Assembly (NCBI RefSeq): GCF_002157205.1
Contig: NZ_CP021358.1
Location: 1,426,001 to 1,490,000 of the forward strand
Reading direction: 5' to 3'
Length of the DNA: 64,000 bases
Source: Kushneria marisflavi
GTDB lineage: Bacteria; Pseudomonadota; Gammaproteobacteria; Pseudomonadales; Halomonadaceae
Shown: positions 26,870-34,938 of the stretch, piece after piece
Position numbering within the stretch: position 1 is the first letter of the stretch
How the letters are laid out: every line of letters begins with the position of its first letter
Notes under the pieces: generated by a model
What the model saw: the letters and a program-made list of their open reading frames with translations, nothing else
Databases searched by the model: none
What the model was told of the DNA's origin: nothing
Made by a program: the position numbers and the translations under genes

Positions 26870-28402
26870 TTAATGCTGTGGGCGCTCAGTGTGCCTCTTC
26901 TGCTTGAACAGGTTCAGTGGTAATAATCTAGGCAGCATCAGCAGGGCAGCGAGTATCCAGGCGGGCCAGCTACCGGTGCGAGTGAACGGGGTCAGGCCCT
27001 GCATAGGGGTTACCTCGCCAGTTAAACTGGTCTGTTCAAACTGTGGGGCGCGGGCAGTGACATGGCCCTGGGAGTCGATCATGGCCGTTACGCCATTACT
27101 GGTGGCACGAATCAGGTGACGGCCATTTTCCAAGGCGCGTAGACGCGCCATTTGAAGATGTTGGAGTGGGCCAATGGAACGCCCGAACCACGTATCGTTG
27201 GAAACCGTCAATAGCAGTTCTGCATTACGTGCCTGCCGGGCTACATGATCGGCAAAAATGATCTCATAGCAGATGGCATTGCCAATGATTGTCCCGGCTA
27301 CGTGTAACGGTGCCTGTTTGTCTGATCCTGGGGCCATGCCTGGTGCTGGCAGGTCAAAAAAAGCGAGGGTGTCGGCGAGGAGGCTTTCTAGCGGCAGGTA
27401 CTCGCCAAACGGTACCAGGTGGGCTTTTTGGTATTGGCCTTGTACGTTATTTAGACCGATAACGCTGTTGTAGGAGCGCCCTTCATTGTCGCGCTGCAAG
27501 ATACCGGTAAGTAACGGGGTACCCGGCCCGAGATCAGACGATACTTGCTCGAGTATTCTTTGCGCTTCCTGCTCAAACATGGGAAGTGCTGCCTCAGGCC
27601 AAACGATGAGATCAGTCTGCCCTGATTGCTCCTGCGTCATCTTTGTGTAGATATTGATCGCCTCACGCTGGCCTTTGGCACTCCATTTGATGCGCTGGTC
27701 AAGATTCCCTTGCAACAACGTCACACGTACGGGGTCGCCAGCCGGGGTTGTCCATTGGGTAGGCAACAGGAAAGGAACGAGCCACAGCACGGCAATCGGG
27801 ACAAGGCAACCCCAGCGGCGGCGTAGCATCTCTACCCCTAACGTGCCTGTCAGCGCAGTAAAGAGTGACAGCAAGTACACACCCCCAACGGGCGCCCAGG
27901 GGGCTAGTGGAGAATCTATCTGAGAGGTGCCCAGCAATAACCAGGGAAAGCCGGTAAACAACCAGGTGCGTAGCCATTCGCTAATCACCCAGACACCGGC
28001 AAAGCTGAGAAAGGCTAACCGTGGCCCCGTTATGCGTCGATAGAGCCCAAAGGGGATTGCAAAAAAGAGCGCCAGGGCGCTGACAAAAAGAGAGGTAAGG
28101 AGTATCGCTCCAAGGGCCCCCGTGCCACTGAAATCGTGAATAGCAACGAAGACCCATGACGTGCCGGAGCCGAACAGGCCTACTCCATAGCACCACCCGC
28201 GCAGGGTGGCCATCGCGGGCGTTAGTGTCTGTATCTTCCAATAGACCAGTGCCACGGCCACTGGGCCAAGCCACCACAGGAAGAAAGGGGCAGCACTCAA
28301 GGTGGTCAACACCCCGGCGGCTAGCGCTACAAGGCAATCGACTATTGGTGAGAGTCGCCCAGTAAAAAATGAATCTCTCTTCTCTTGCTTGACCGAGTCC
28401 AT
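26870..28402 (-). CDS. lnt: Apolipoprotein N-acyltransferase carried on element 2
   Basis: A 510-residue inner-membrane enzyme with an N-terminal multi-helix part and a C-terminal nitrilase domain. The catalytic triad is visible: Glu in VWPEAALPMFE (about residue 250), Lys in YQKAHLVPFGEYLP (about 325) and Cys in GNAICYEIIF (about 375). It adds the third acyl chain to lipoproteins. A chromosomal lnt is essential in gammaproteobacteria, so this is likely a second copy; such copies, like LspA homologues, travel with lead/cadmium/copper islands. ATG at 28402 chosen; a GTG at 28438 would overlap the lspA remnant. It faces the same way as the metal ATPase. Confidence 0.9.
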   Translation of the reverse strand: MDSVKQEKRDSFFTGRLSPIVDCLVALAAGVLTTLSAAPFFLWWLGPVAVALVYWKIQTLTPAMATLRGWCYGVGLFGSGTSWVFVAIHDFSGTGALGAILLTSLFVSALALFFAIPFGLYRRITGPRLAFLSFAGVWVISEWLRTWLFTGFPWLLLGTSQIDSPLAPWAPVGGVYLLSLFTALTGTLGVEMLRRRWGCLVPIAVLWLVPFLLPTQWTTPAGDPVRVTLLQGNLDQRIKWSAKGQREAINIYTKMTQEQSGQTDLIVWPEAALPMFEQEAQRILEQVSSDLGPGTPLLTGILQRDNEGRSYNSVIGLNNVQGQYQKAHLVPFGEYLPLESLLADTLAFFDLPAPGMAPGSDKQAPLHVAGTIIGNAICYEIIFADHVARQARNAELLLTVSNDTWFGRSIGPLQHLQMARLRALENGRHLIRATSNGVTAMIDSQGHVTARAPQFEQTSLTGEVTPMQGLTPFTRTGSWPAWILAALLMLPRLLPLNLFKQKRHTERPQH

Positions 28403-28406
28403 ACTG

Positions 28407-28611
28407 TTACTCAAAGAGCTTAAAAGCAGGACGCTCACGCCATAACGTCATTGCGTACATCAATACACTTGTCAATAACGCTATATCGGCCATGTTAAAG
28501 GCGGGCCAATGCCATTCGCCCGGTAAACGTCCCGATAGTCGACGACGCGCCCTCGCGCCAAATGATTAACGGTATTACCAAGCGCGCGGCCGAGCATCAG
28601 GCTGTACGTAC
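28407..28611 (-). pseudogene. lspA: Truncated, frameshifted signal peptidase II (lspA) remnant
   Basis: The minus strand encodes SLMLGRALGNTVNHLARGRVVDYRDVY, matching the conserved LspA region around GNxxDR (the D-R here is N-H), then after a frame change WHWPAFNMADIALLTSVLM and a short tail ending at TAA (28409-28407). The N-terminal half and at least one reading-frame base are missing. PbrB/PbrC-type LspA proteins accompany lead ATPases, so this was probably once part of the neighbouring ATPase operon. The remaining sequence to 28714 shows nothing else. Confidence 0.72.
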
Positions 28612-28714
28612 AGGCTTTCGACTGTGGTAGGGGTTTGCATGGCTGCACTACCAATCAAGCCAGCGAGGGTGAATCATGGCCAACGATGTGAAGGGCCGTC
28701 GTTTTGCGCTGCTT

Positions 28715-30901
28715 TCATGACGTTGTTTTCCCTTGAGACAGGCCTGTCAACGAGTTATCGGGCGAAAATCGGTAACCTAGCAGTCGCATGGCATTCAGCG
28801 TAACCAGGACGGTTGCACCGGTATCGGCCATCACCGCAATCCACATGCCGGTAATACCCAGAGCCGTGGTGACTAGAAAAATGGCTTTTAGGCCAAGGGC
28901 GAGAACGACGTTGGTTTTGACGTTGCGCAGCGTGGTTCGAGAGAGGTCTATCAGCTCGGCGATGCCGGTAACGCGATTCTTTAGCAAGGCCGCATCTGCC
29001 GTTTCCAGCGCCACATCCGTGCCGCCGCCCATGGCGATACCGACATCGGCTGCCGCGAGGGCCGGGGCATCGTTGATGCCATCGCCTACTTTACCGACGG
29101 GGCCACGGCCCGTCGCTTGCCAGTCACGAATATACTCTGCCTTGTCTTCAGGCATCAGTTCGCCATGCGCTTCAATGCCCAGGCGGTCTCCAGTGGCAGC
29201 GACGGTCCGTGTGTTATCACCGCTGAGCATCACGGCTTGCACACCCAACCGCGATAGCGCCGCCAGGCCCTCAAGGGCATCTTCGCGTGGTTCATCGCGA
29301 ACAGCGATCAAGCCCAGTAGACGTTCGCCTTCGACGAGGATAGCAAGGCTCTTGCCGGCTTCTTCCAACTCGACAATCCGCGCACTGATACTTTCATCAA
29401 GCATGACTTGCCCATGAAGGTGACGAGGCGTTACCAAGCTTAGCTCGCGATCCTCCACCCGGCCTGAAACGCCGCGTCCCGCCAGAGCGCGGCTGCCGGT
29501 GGCCAGGGGGAGGGTCAGGCCCGACTGATGGGCATGATCGACGATCGCCGTAGCGATAGGATGACTGGAATCTCGCTCTATCGCGGCGGCAAGCCGTAAT
29601 ACGTTTTTATCGCCTTCCTCGATAGCCCAGGACTCAACATCCGTGACTTTTGGGGTACCCGCAGTGAGAGTGCCCGTCTTGTCTAGCGCTACCAGGCGAA
29701 GCTTGCCTAACTGTTCAAGAACGACACCGCCTTTGATCAGCAGGCCGCGCCGAGCGCCCGCCGAGAGCCCTGCGGCAATGGCGGCAGGGGTTGAAATCAC
29801 CAGTGCGCAGGGGCATGCGATCAACAGCAATGCTAACGCCCGGTAAATCGACTCCGACCATGCCATGGTCGATACCAGCGGTGGCACTATCGCCATCAGT
29901 AGCGCGAGCAAGACGACGGCGGGCATATAGTAATAAGCAAAACGATCTATGAAGCGGGCTATGGGCGCCTTGGCAGCCTGCGCTTCCTCAACCAGACGGA
30001 TGACACGCGCAATGGTGTTGTCATCTGCGCCTCGTGTTACCTCCACCTCCAGGGCGGCATCAAGGTTCACTGTGCCAGCAAAAATGTCATCACCTGGTGC
30101 GCGCGAACGGGGTATGGACTCACCGTTTACCGGCGATTCGTCCAGGTCTGACGTCCCCACCAAGATACGTCCATCACAGGGGACGCGATCCCCGGGACGC
30201 ACCAGCACGCGCTGACCGGGTTCAAGCGATTCTGCCGAGACGTCACGCAGATCGCCATTGTCCATCAGTCTTGCGGTTGACGGCGTCAAGTTTGCCAAGG
30301 CTGAGATACTGCGTCGCGCCCGTGAAGCGGCTACTCCTTCGAGCAGCTCTCCCACGGCGAACAAGAACACGACCATTGCTGCTTCAGCAGCGGCATTGAT
30401 GGCCAATGCGCCAAGCGCCGCAATGCACATCAGCATCTCGATGGTAAAAGGGTTGCGCATCTTGAGTGCGCCCCAGGCACTCTTCGCGATGGGCATCAAG
30501 CCGACCAGCGTGGCCAGAATGAAAGGGATATTACCCAACGAAGGCCATGCCAAACCAAGCACGAAGGCCACTACCAGCAGATTTCCTGTGATAATGACCA
30601 GGCGCCCTTTGGCGGTTTGCCACCAGGGAATTGAAGAGCTGGACGCCTGTTTGTGGTCATCATCGGAGACCACTTGGTAGCCTAGCTCGTTCAGAGTGCC
30701 TTCAATGGTTTTTTGCGAGGGGGGCCTGTGATCGTGGTGGTGAATCTTCACCGACCCCGTGACAGAGCTTGCCGTCACCTCCTCAATGCCGTCCAGTCGT
30801 TCCAGCGCAGACACTACCTTGCGCTCACAACCGCCGCAGTCCATGCCTTCGACACGCAGCGTCAAGACGGTAGGCTCTGCTGTCTGCGTTGATGTTTTCA
30901 T
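28715..30901 (-). CDS. cadA: P1B-type ATPase exporting Zn2+/Cd2+/Pb2+
   Basis: A 728-residue heavy-metal ATPase: an N-terminal HMA domain with GMDCGGCERKV (CxxC, about residues 18-28), membrane segments, the translocation motif ACPCALVIS (CPC, about 365), phosphorylated Asp in DKTGTLT (about 405), SSHPIA (HP motif, about 445) and GDGINDAPALAAADVGIAMG (about 610). This set fits ZntA/CadA/PbrA exporters. The ATG at 30901 excludes a 35-codon in-frame leader that would cross its own promoter. A MerR-type operator lies just upstream, and the divergent MerR gene begins 87 bp away. The substrate is inferred from family and neighbours. Confidence 0.93.
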   Translation of the reverse strand: MKTSTQTAEPTVLTLRVEGMDCGGCERKVVSALERLDGIEEVTASSVTGSVKIHHHDHRPPSQKTIEGTLNELGYQVVSDDDHKQASSSSIPWWQTAKGRLVIITGNLLVVAFVLGLAWPSLGNIPFILATLVGLMPIAKSAWGALKMRNPFTIEMLMCIAALGALAINAAAEAAMVVFLFAVGELLEGVAASRARRSISALANLTPSTARLMDNGDLRDVSAESLEPGQRVLVRPGDRVPCDGRILVGTSDLDESPVNGESIPRSRAPGDDIFAGTVNLDAALEVEVTRGADDNTIARVIRLVEEAQAAKAPIARFIDRFAYYYMPAVVLLALLMAIVPPLVSTMAWSESIYRALALLLIACPCALVISTPAAIAAGLSAGARRGLLIKGGVVLEQLGKLRLVALDKTGTLTAGTPKVTDVESWAIEEGDKNVLRLAAAIERDSSHPIATAIVDHAHQSGLTLPLATGSRALAGRGVSGRVEDRELSLVTPRHLHGQVMLDESISARIVELEEAGKSLAILVEGERLLGLIAVRDEPREDALEGLAALSRLGVQAVMLSGDNTRTVAATGDRLGIEAHGELMPEDKAEYIRDWQATGRGPVGKVGDGINDAPALAAADVGIAMGGGTDVALETADAALLKNRVTGIAELIDLSRTTLRNVKTNVVLALGLKAIFLVTTALGITGMWIAVMADTGATVLVTLNAMRLLGYRFSPDNSLTGLSQGKTTS

Positions 30902-30935
30902 GGAATCGCCCCTCCCATATGAACTATGGTTTCGA

Positions 30936-30966
30936 AGTGTAAACCTTGTAGCAACTACAGCTTCAA
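30936..30966 (-). promoter_or_regulatory. MerR-regulated cadA promoter, 19-bp spacer
   Basis: On the minus strand, TTGAAG (30966-30961) and TACACT (30941-30936) are 19 bp apart. The spacer reads CTGTAGTTGCTACAAGGTT, containing the dyad CTGTAG/CTACAA. This is the classic ZntR/CadR/PbrR operator layout. A near-copy precedes czcD at 34699-34729. Confidence 0.85.
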
Positions 30967-30988
30967 GCTCTTCGGAAGGAGTTTTACC

Positions 30989-31447
30989 ATGTCGATGAGG
31001 GGGCAAAGTATCAGCATTGGTGAGTTGGCAAGGCGGGCCGATTGCAAACCTGAAACGGTTCGCTACTACGAGCGTATCGGGCTGTTGCGCGATGCGTCAC
31101 GAACCGACGGAGGGCAGCGCCGTTATGGAGATGACACAGTTCGGCGTTTGAGTTTCATCCGCCATGCCCGAGACTTTGGCTTTTCGGTGGCCTCAGTGCG
31201 AGAGCTTTTGGCAATGTCAGATCAGCCTGACATGTCTTGCCAGGAAGTCGATGCCATTGCCACACATCATTTGAAAAAAGTAGAGTCTCGTCTTCAACGA
31301 CTGTCTGCACTGCGTGAGGAGCTGCAACGCATGGTCACGCATTGTGCCGGAGGCAAAGTGGAAAGCTGCCGAATCATTGAAGTCATCAGTGATCATCAGC
31401 TCTGTATCACTGAAAACTCACATGGAGGGGCTCAAGACCTGGGTTAG
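30989..31447 (+). CDS. MerR-family metal-responsive regulator (CadR/ZntR/PbrR type)
   Basis: A 152-residue protein with an N-terminal winged HTH (SIGELARRADCKPETVRYYERIGLL, about residues 6-31), a dimerisation helix, and the metal-site Cys set expected for divalent-metal MerR proteins: Cys in MSCQEVD (about 80), Cys in VTHCAGG (about 115) and Cys in VESCRII (about 122). Metal binding untwists the 19-bp-spacer promoter and activates transcription. It is divergent from cadA, and the operator between them serves cadA. The ATG at 30989 has an AAGGAG ribosome site. Whether Cd, Pb or Zn is preferred cannot be told. Confidence 0.9.
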   Translation: MSMRGQSISIGELARRADCKPETVRYYERIGLLRDASRTDGGQRRYGDDTVRRLSFIRHARDFGFSVASVRELLAMSDQPDMSCQEVDAIATHHLKKVESRLQRLSALREELQRMVTHCAGGKVESCRIIEVISDHQLCITENSHGGAQDLG

Positions 31448-31476
31448 AGCCCACGCTATTTTCCTCTTCCAACGCG

Positions 31477-32259
31477 TCAGACCAGCGAGACATCCAAAAA
31501 CAGCATGAGCACCAATCCGATGGAAAGGCCCAGCGTGGCCTTTTTTTGGTGCCCGCTCCGATGAGTTTCGGGAATAATCTCGTGACTGATCACGTACAGC
31601 ATCGCTCCGGCAGCAAAGGCCAATCCCCAGGGCAGTAACGTTTGTGACATGCTGACGACGCCAGTGCCCAACAAGCCACCCAATGGCTCAACAAGCCCCG
31701 TAAGGGCTGCAATCGTCCATGCCCGCCAACGTGAATAGCCCACGCCTAGCAGCGATACTGCTACGGCCAGCCCCTCCGGTGCATTCTGAAGTCCAATGCC
31801 AATCGCAAGTGGCATGCCTCCTTCGCTACCTCCTGCGCCAAAAGCCACGCCAACGGCGAGTCCTTCTGGCAGGTTGTGTATCGTAATCGCAATAATAAAC
31901 AACCATATACGGCGTAGTGAGGCAGCCTCCGGCCCTTCTCGACCCTGATCGAAGTGCTCATGAGGCAAAAACTCGTTCAGTAGTGCTACCGTTCCCATTC
32001 CCAGCAAGATGGCAGCGCAGGCAATTGCCGCAGGTACAACGCTACCTCCATAGCGCAGCTCCGAGGCTTCCAGGGAAGGTATGATCAACGAAAAGAAAGA
32101 GGCCGCCAGCATGACACCAGCGGCGAACCCCAGCGCTAAATCCTGGACACCGCGATTGGGTGTTTTGGTGAACAAGACAGGAAACGCACCAATGGCCGTC
32201 ATCAGGCCCGCCGCAAGGCTTGCCAATACACCCATGGTAACGGGAGAAACATCCTCCAT
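31477..32259 (-). CDS. ZIP-family divalent metal transporter
   Basis: A 260-residue membrane protein with eight predicted segments and the ZIP signatures HNLPEGLAVGVAFG (segment 4, about residue 132) and QNAPEGLAVAVSL (segment 5, about 165), where the first His of the second motif is Gln as in GufA-like ZIPs. ZIP proteins usually move Zn2+ or related metals into the cytoplasm, which looks at odds with an efflux island. It may rebalance zinc after the ATPase acts or have a different direction or substrate. It converges with the MerR gene; their stops are 30 bp apart. Confidence 0.88.
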   Translation of the reverse strand: MEDVSPVTMGVLASLAAGLMTAIGAFPVLFTKTPNRGVQDLALGFAAGVMLAASFFSLIIPSLEASELRYGGSVVPAAIACAAILLGMGTVALLNEFLPHEHFDQGREGPEAASLRRIWLFIIAITIHNLPEGLAVGVAFGAGGSEGGMPLAIGIGLQNAPEGLAVAVSLLGVGYSRWRAWTIAALTGLVEPLGGLLGTGVVSMSQTLLPWGLAFAAGAMLYVISHEIIPETHRSGHQKKATLGLSIGLVLMLFLDVSLV

Positions 32260-32371
32260 AAATGTTACCTGTACAATGATGGATAGCTGATCAAAAAGCT
32301 CAGGCTCGATAAAGACAAAACCATATCTTCACATTATCCACACTTCATGCAAAGCCGTTGAACACGGGTGG

Positions 32372-33364
32372 TTATTGCTGGTTGAGCGAGATCAAGTCAT
32401 AAATGGATGCAGTACCTATAGCCTGTTCCAGGCGAACTCTTGCCTCATAAAGTGAAGCCTCATACTCCTTTTGAGTCGGCTGTTCACCCAGCATGATGCG
32501 TTGGCCTTGATCAAGAGGGTCAAAAGGCTGGTTATTGACCCTCACTTCGTAATGCAGGTTGGGGCCCGTGGTGAGCCCAGATGAACCTACCTTTCCTAGC
32601 GACTCCCCCGCGTTGACTAAATCCCCAACCACTAGCTGTGGGGAAAATCGGCTAAGGTGTGTATAGCGACTGATCGCCCCCGTGTCGTGCTCCACCTCTA
32701 TCACCTGCCCATACCCTCCCTGGCGACCCAGGAAGGATACGCGCCCGGGTGCGGTGGCGATGACCGGTGTTCCAGCCGGCGCAGCCAGGTCAATTCCATT
32801 ATGAGGACGAACCCCTCCATACACAGGATGTCGCCGATTCCCGAAGCGAGACGTTAAGCGGGCACCAGGAACCGGTAATCGCAATGTGTCTAGCAGGATG
32901 TCATCCTGAAAGAATGCTACGCCTCCCTTTCTGGCGACCGGCCATATGATCTCTACAGGCTCTGCCTGATCAGGCAGAGCCACATAATTGAGGCGCGGTG
33001 GCCCAATGCGAGTGCCATCCTGGCGTCGATCTTCCTCCCACACTAACTGGATACGCTCACTGGCGGAAAACTCCACCGGAGCCTCCATAAATTCGCTTAG
33101 CAATGTTTCCAGTTTGGTGGCGAAACGCGTGGGAACTTCTTCTGCTGAAAAGGCTTCATAAAGGGTAGTCTCAATGACGACATCGCGCCCAATGATCAGG
33201 GTGTCAACGCCAGCCTGCATCGTGGTGCCTTCTTGCTCGCCAGCCGCCGGTAACCCGAGGGATACTGATTCAGCCGGCGGCAACGAAAGATGCGTTTGCC
33301 AATTGGCTTCGGCTAGCACGGGGTATAAGCCCACCAAACCTATTAACCACCAGCGCTGTATCAC
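32372..33364 (-). CDS. Secreted M23-family peptidase-like protein
   Basis: A 330-residue protein with a signal peptide (WWLIGLVGLYPVLAEA), an unassigned N-terminal half, and a C-terminal LytM/M23 domain. RPHNGIDLAAPAGTPV (about residues 190-205) supplies the first zinc His and Asp. The second motif reads GPNLHYEVRVN (about 265), so the usual HxH is NxH, replacing a residue normally needed for catalysis. It may be a weak enzyme or a non-catalytic activator, as known for some LytM proteins. Its ATG overlaps the stop of the DsbA fragment by 4 bp. Such peptidases recur in metal-resistance islands; the reason is unclear. Confidence 0.85.
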   Translation of the reverse strand: MIQRWWLIGLVGLYPVLAEANWQTHLSLPPAESVSLGLPAAGEQEGTTMQAGVDTLIIGRDVVIETTLYEAFSAEEVPTRFATKLETLLSEFMEAPVEFSASERIQLVWEEDRRQDGTRIGPPRLNYVALPDQAEPVEIIWPVARKGGVAFFQDDILLDTLRLPVPGARLTSRFGNRRHPVYGGVRPHNGIDLAAPAGTPVIATAPGRVSFLGRQGGYGQVIEVEHDTGAISRYTHLSRFSPQLVVGDLVNAGESLGKVGSSGLTTGPNLHYEVRVNNQPFDPLDQGQRIMLGEQPTQKEYEASLYEARVRLEQAIGTASIYDLISLNQQ

Positions 33365-33564
33365 TGGCTATCCTTTTTCGTAGAGATCTTTTCTACTTTA
33401 CTCTCGACGGTATCAATGAGCTCTTGCATACCAAAGGGATCTAAAGGTTCGCTATTGATGAAAAAGGTTGGTGTTTGGCGAATCTGATTGGTACTGACAT
33501 CCGTCATGTTTTGGTCGATCACTGTTTGCACCTTAGCAGAAGTCAGTTGTTTTTCGGCGGCCAT
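33361..33564 (-). pseudogene. C-terminal fragment of a DsbA-family thioredoxin-fold protein
   Basis: 67 codons ending NQIRQTPTFFINSEPLDPFGMQELIDTVESKVEKIS match the C-terminal cis-Pro strand and last helix of DsbA/DsbG-like oxidoreductases (the TPTFFIN motif). The CxxC half and signal peptide are absent, so it cannot be a working oxidoreductase. Upstream (33565-33750) contains no matching N-terminal half and no other gene. The overlap with the M23 gene suggests the two were once coupled. Confidence 0.7.
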
Positions 33565-33750
33565 TCGATCAACCCCCCCTGGTAAGCAATATCGAGGATA
33601 GCGGATTCATCAAAATCGCCTTGTGAGGCCTATCGATTTTGGCGAGCTTTTTTCAGCCATGGTTGGAAAATCCGAGTTGAAAAATAGGCCAATCGCTATG
33701 GGATGAAGCCAATCTCTAAAAATATGATCTGGAGAACAAGCCTCTGTCTG

Positions 33751-34665
33751 TCACTCATGTCCATATAAGCTGGCATTTTGATGAGCGTGGTCACTATGCT
33801 CAAACTCCAGACTGGAATGAGCAATATTGAAGCGCATTTTTAGCTGTTCCTTGATCTCTGCCTTGACTGATTCAATCTGATGCCAGCCTATTTCTGTCAG
33901 GACCACGTGGCAGTCAAGGGCTGCCGTGTTTTCCTGCATCTGCCATAGATGCACATGGTGAATATTCTGGACACCCTCGACATCTTTTACGGTCTCAATG
34001 ACTGACTGACCGTCAATGTCCGGGGGAGACCCCAGCATTAGCGTACGGATAGGGCCACCAATTTCAGAGAAAGCAAGGTAAAGGATATATAGCGCAATCC
34101 CTATCGTAATCGCGGGGTCTACCCAGCGCATGTCGTACAGTAAAATAAGTGATCCACCGATAATCACGGCAATGGAGGCAAACGCATCCGATAAGTTATG
34201 CAGAAAAAGGGCACGGATATTGACACTCTCTTTTTGCATTGACCAAGTAAGCACCGCAGTGAGGGCGTCGATGACAAGCGCGATGCCACCAATAATAACG
34301 ATCGTCCAACCTTCTATCTCAGGGGGATTGATCATCCGCATAGCGCCTTCGTAAATCAAGTAGGCGCCAACAATAATCAGAGTGGTGTAGTTGATAAGTG
34401 CTGCCACTATCTCGATGCGGCCATAGCCAAAGGTCATGTGCGCATCGGCAGGCCGTCTGGCGATTTTACGAGCGGCAAAGGCAATGACCAACGCTGCCAT
34501 GTCAGAAAAGTTATGTAACGCATCAGCGATCAGCGATAGGCTTCCAGCCATAATACCACCGACGATTTGAGCGATGGTTAAGAGTCCATTGGCCCAAATG
34601 GAGATGCTAACGCGCCGGTCGCCAGAAGCAGGATCAATGTGGGGATGATCATGATGATGTCCCAT
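33751..34665 (-). CDS. czcD: CzcD-type cation diffusion facilitator (Zn/Cd/Co export)
   Basis: A 304-residue CDF protein with a His-rich start (HHHDHPH), six membrane segments and the paired metal-site motifs ADALHNFSDM (segment 2, about residue 48) and LHNLSDAFAS (segment 5, about 155), then a cytoplasmic C-terminal domain containing HHVHLWQMQENTAALDCHVVL (about 232-252). It exchanges cytoplasmic divalent metal for protons. A MerR operator almost the same as that of cadA lies before it, putting it in the same regulon. It is divergent from the BASS-family gene. Confidence 0.92.
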   Translation of the reverse strand: MGHHHDHPHIDPASGDRRVSISIWANGLLTIAQIVGGIMAGSLSLIADALHNFSDMAALVIAFAARKIARRPADAHMTFGYGRIEIVAALINYTTLIIVGAYLIYEGAMRMINPPEIEGWTIVIIGGIALVIDALTAVLTWSMQKESVNIRALFLHNLSDAFASIAVIIGGSLILLYDMRWVDPAITIGIALYILYLAFSEIGGPIRTLMLGSPPDIDGQSVIETVKDVEGVQNIHHVHLWQMQENTAALDCHVVLTEIGWHQIESVKAEIKEQLKMRFNIAHSSLEFEHSDHAHQNASLYGHE

Positions 34666-34698
34666 CTATTACCCTCTCTCGAATTATCCGTTCTTGTT

Positions 34699-34729
34699 AC
34701 TATAAAACCTCTAGCAACTAAAGCTTCAA
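34699..34729 (-). promoter_or_regulatory. MerR-regulated czcD promoter, 19-bp spacer
   Basis: On the minus strand, TTGAAG (34729-34724) and TATAGT (34704-34699) are exactly 19 bp apart, with spacer CTTTAGTTGCTAGAGGTTT. Core TAGTTGCTA is shared with the cadA operator at 30936-30966, so the element's MerR protein should control both. Confidence 0.85.
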
Positions 34730-34938
34730 CCCTTGAGCATTGTCTATTTGAACTGCTTGATCAGGAGGAGCGGCCCCAGCTCCCAAACGAGTCATGGCAT
34801 GCTGGGCAGATAGTAATCATTGAGGCTTCTGCTAGAGCCTGGTTAAGCGACGGCTATGCAGCGCCTTGGGCTTGCGGTGCAGAAAGTGACCTTGTTTTGG
34901 GAGCACCATTCACTTCAACCGGTAACGTCAAAGCCACC

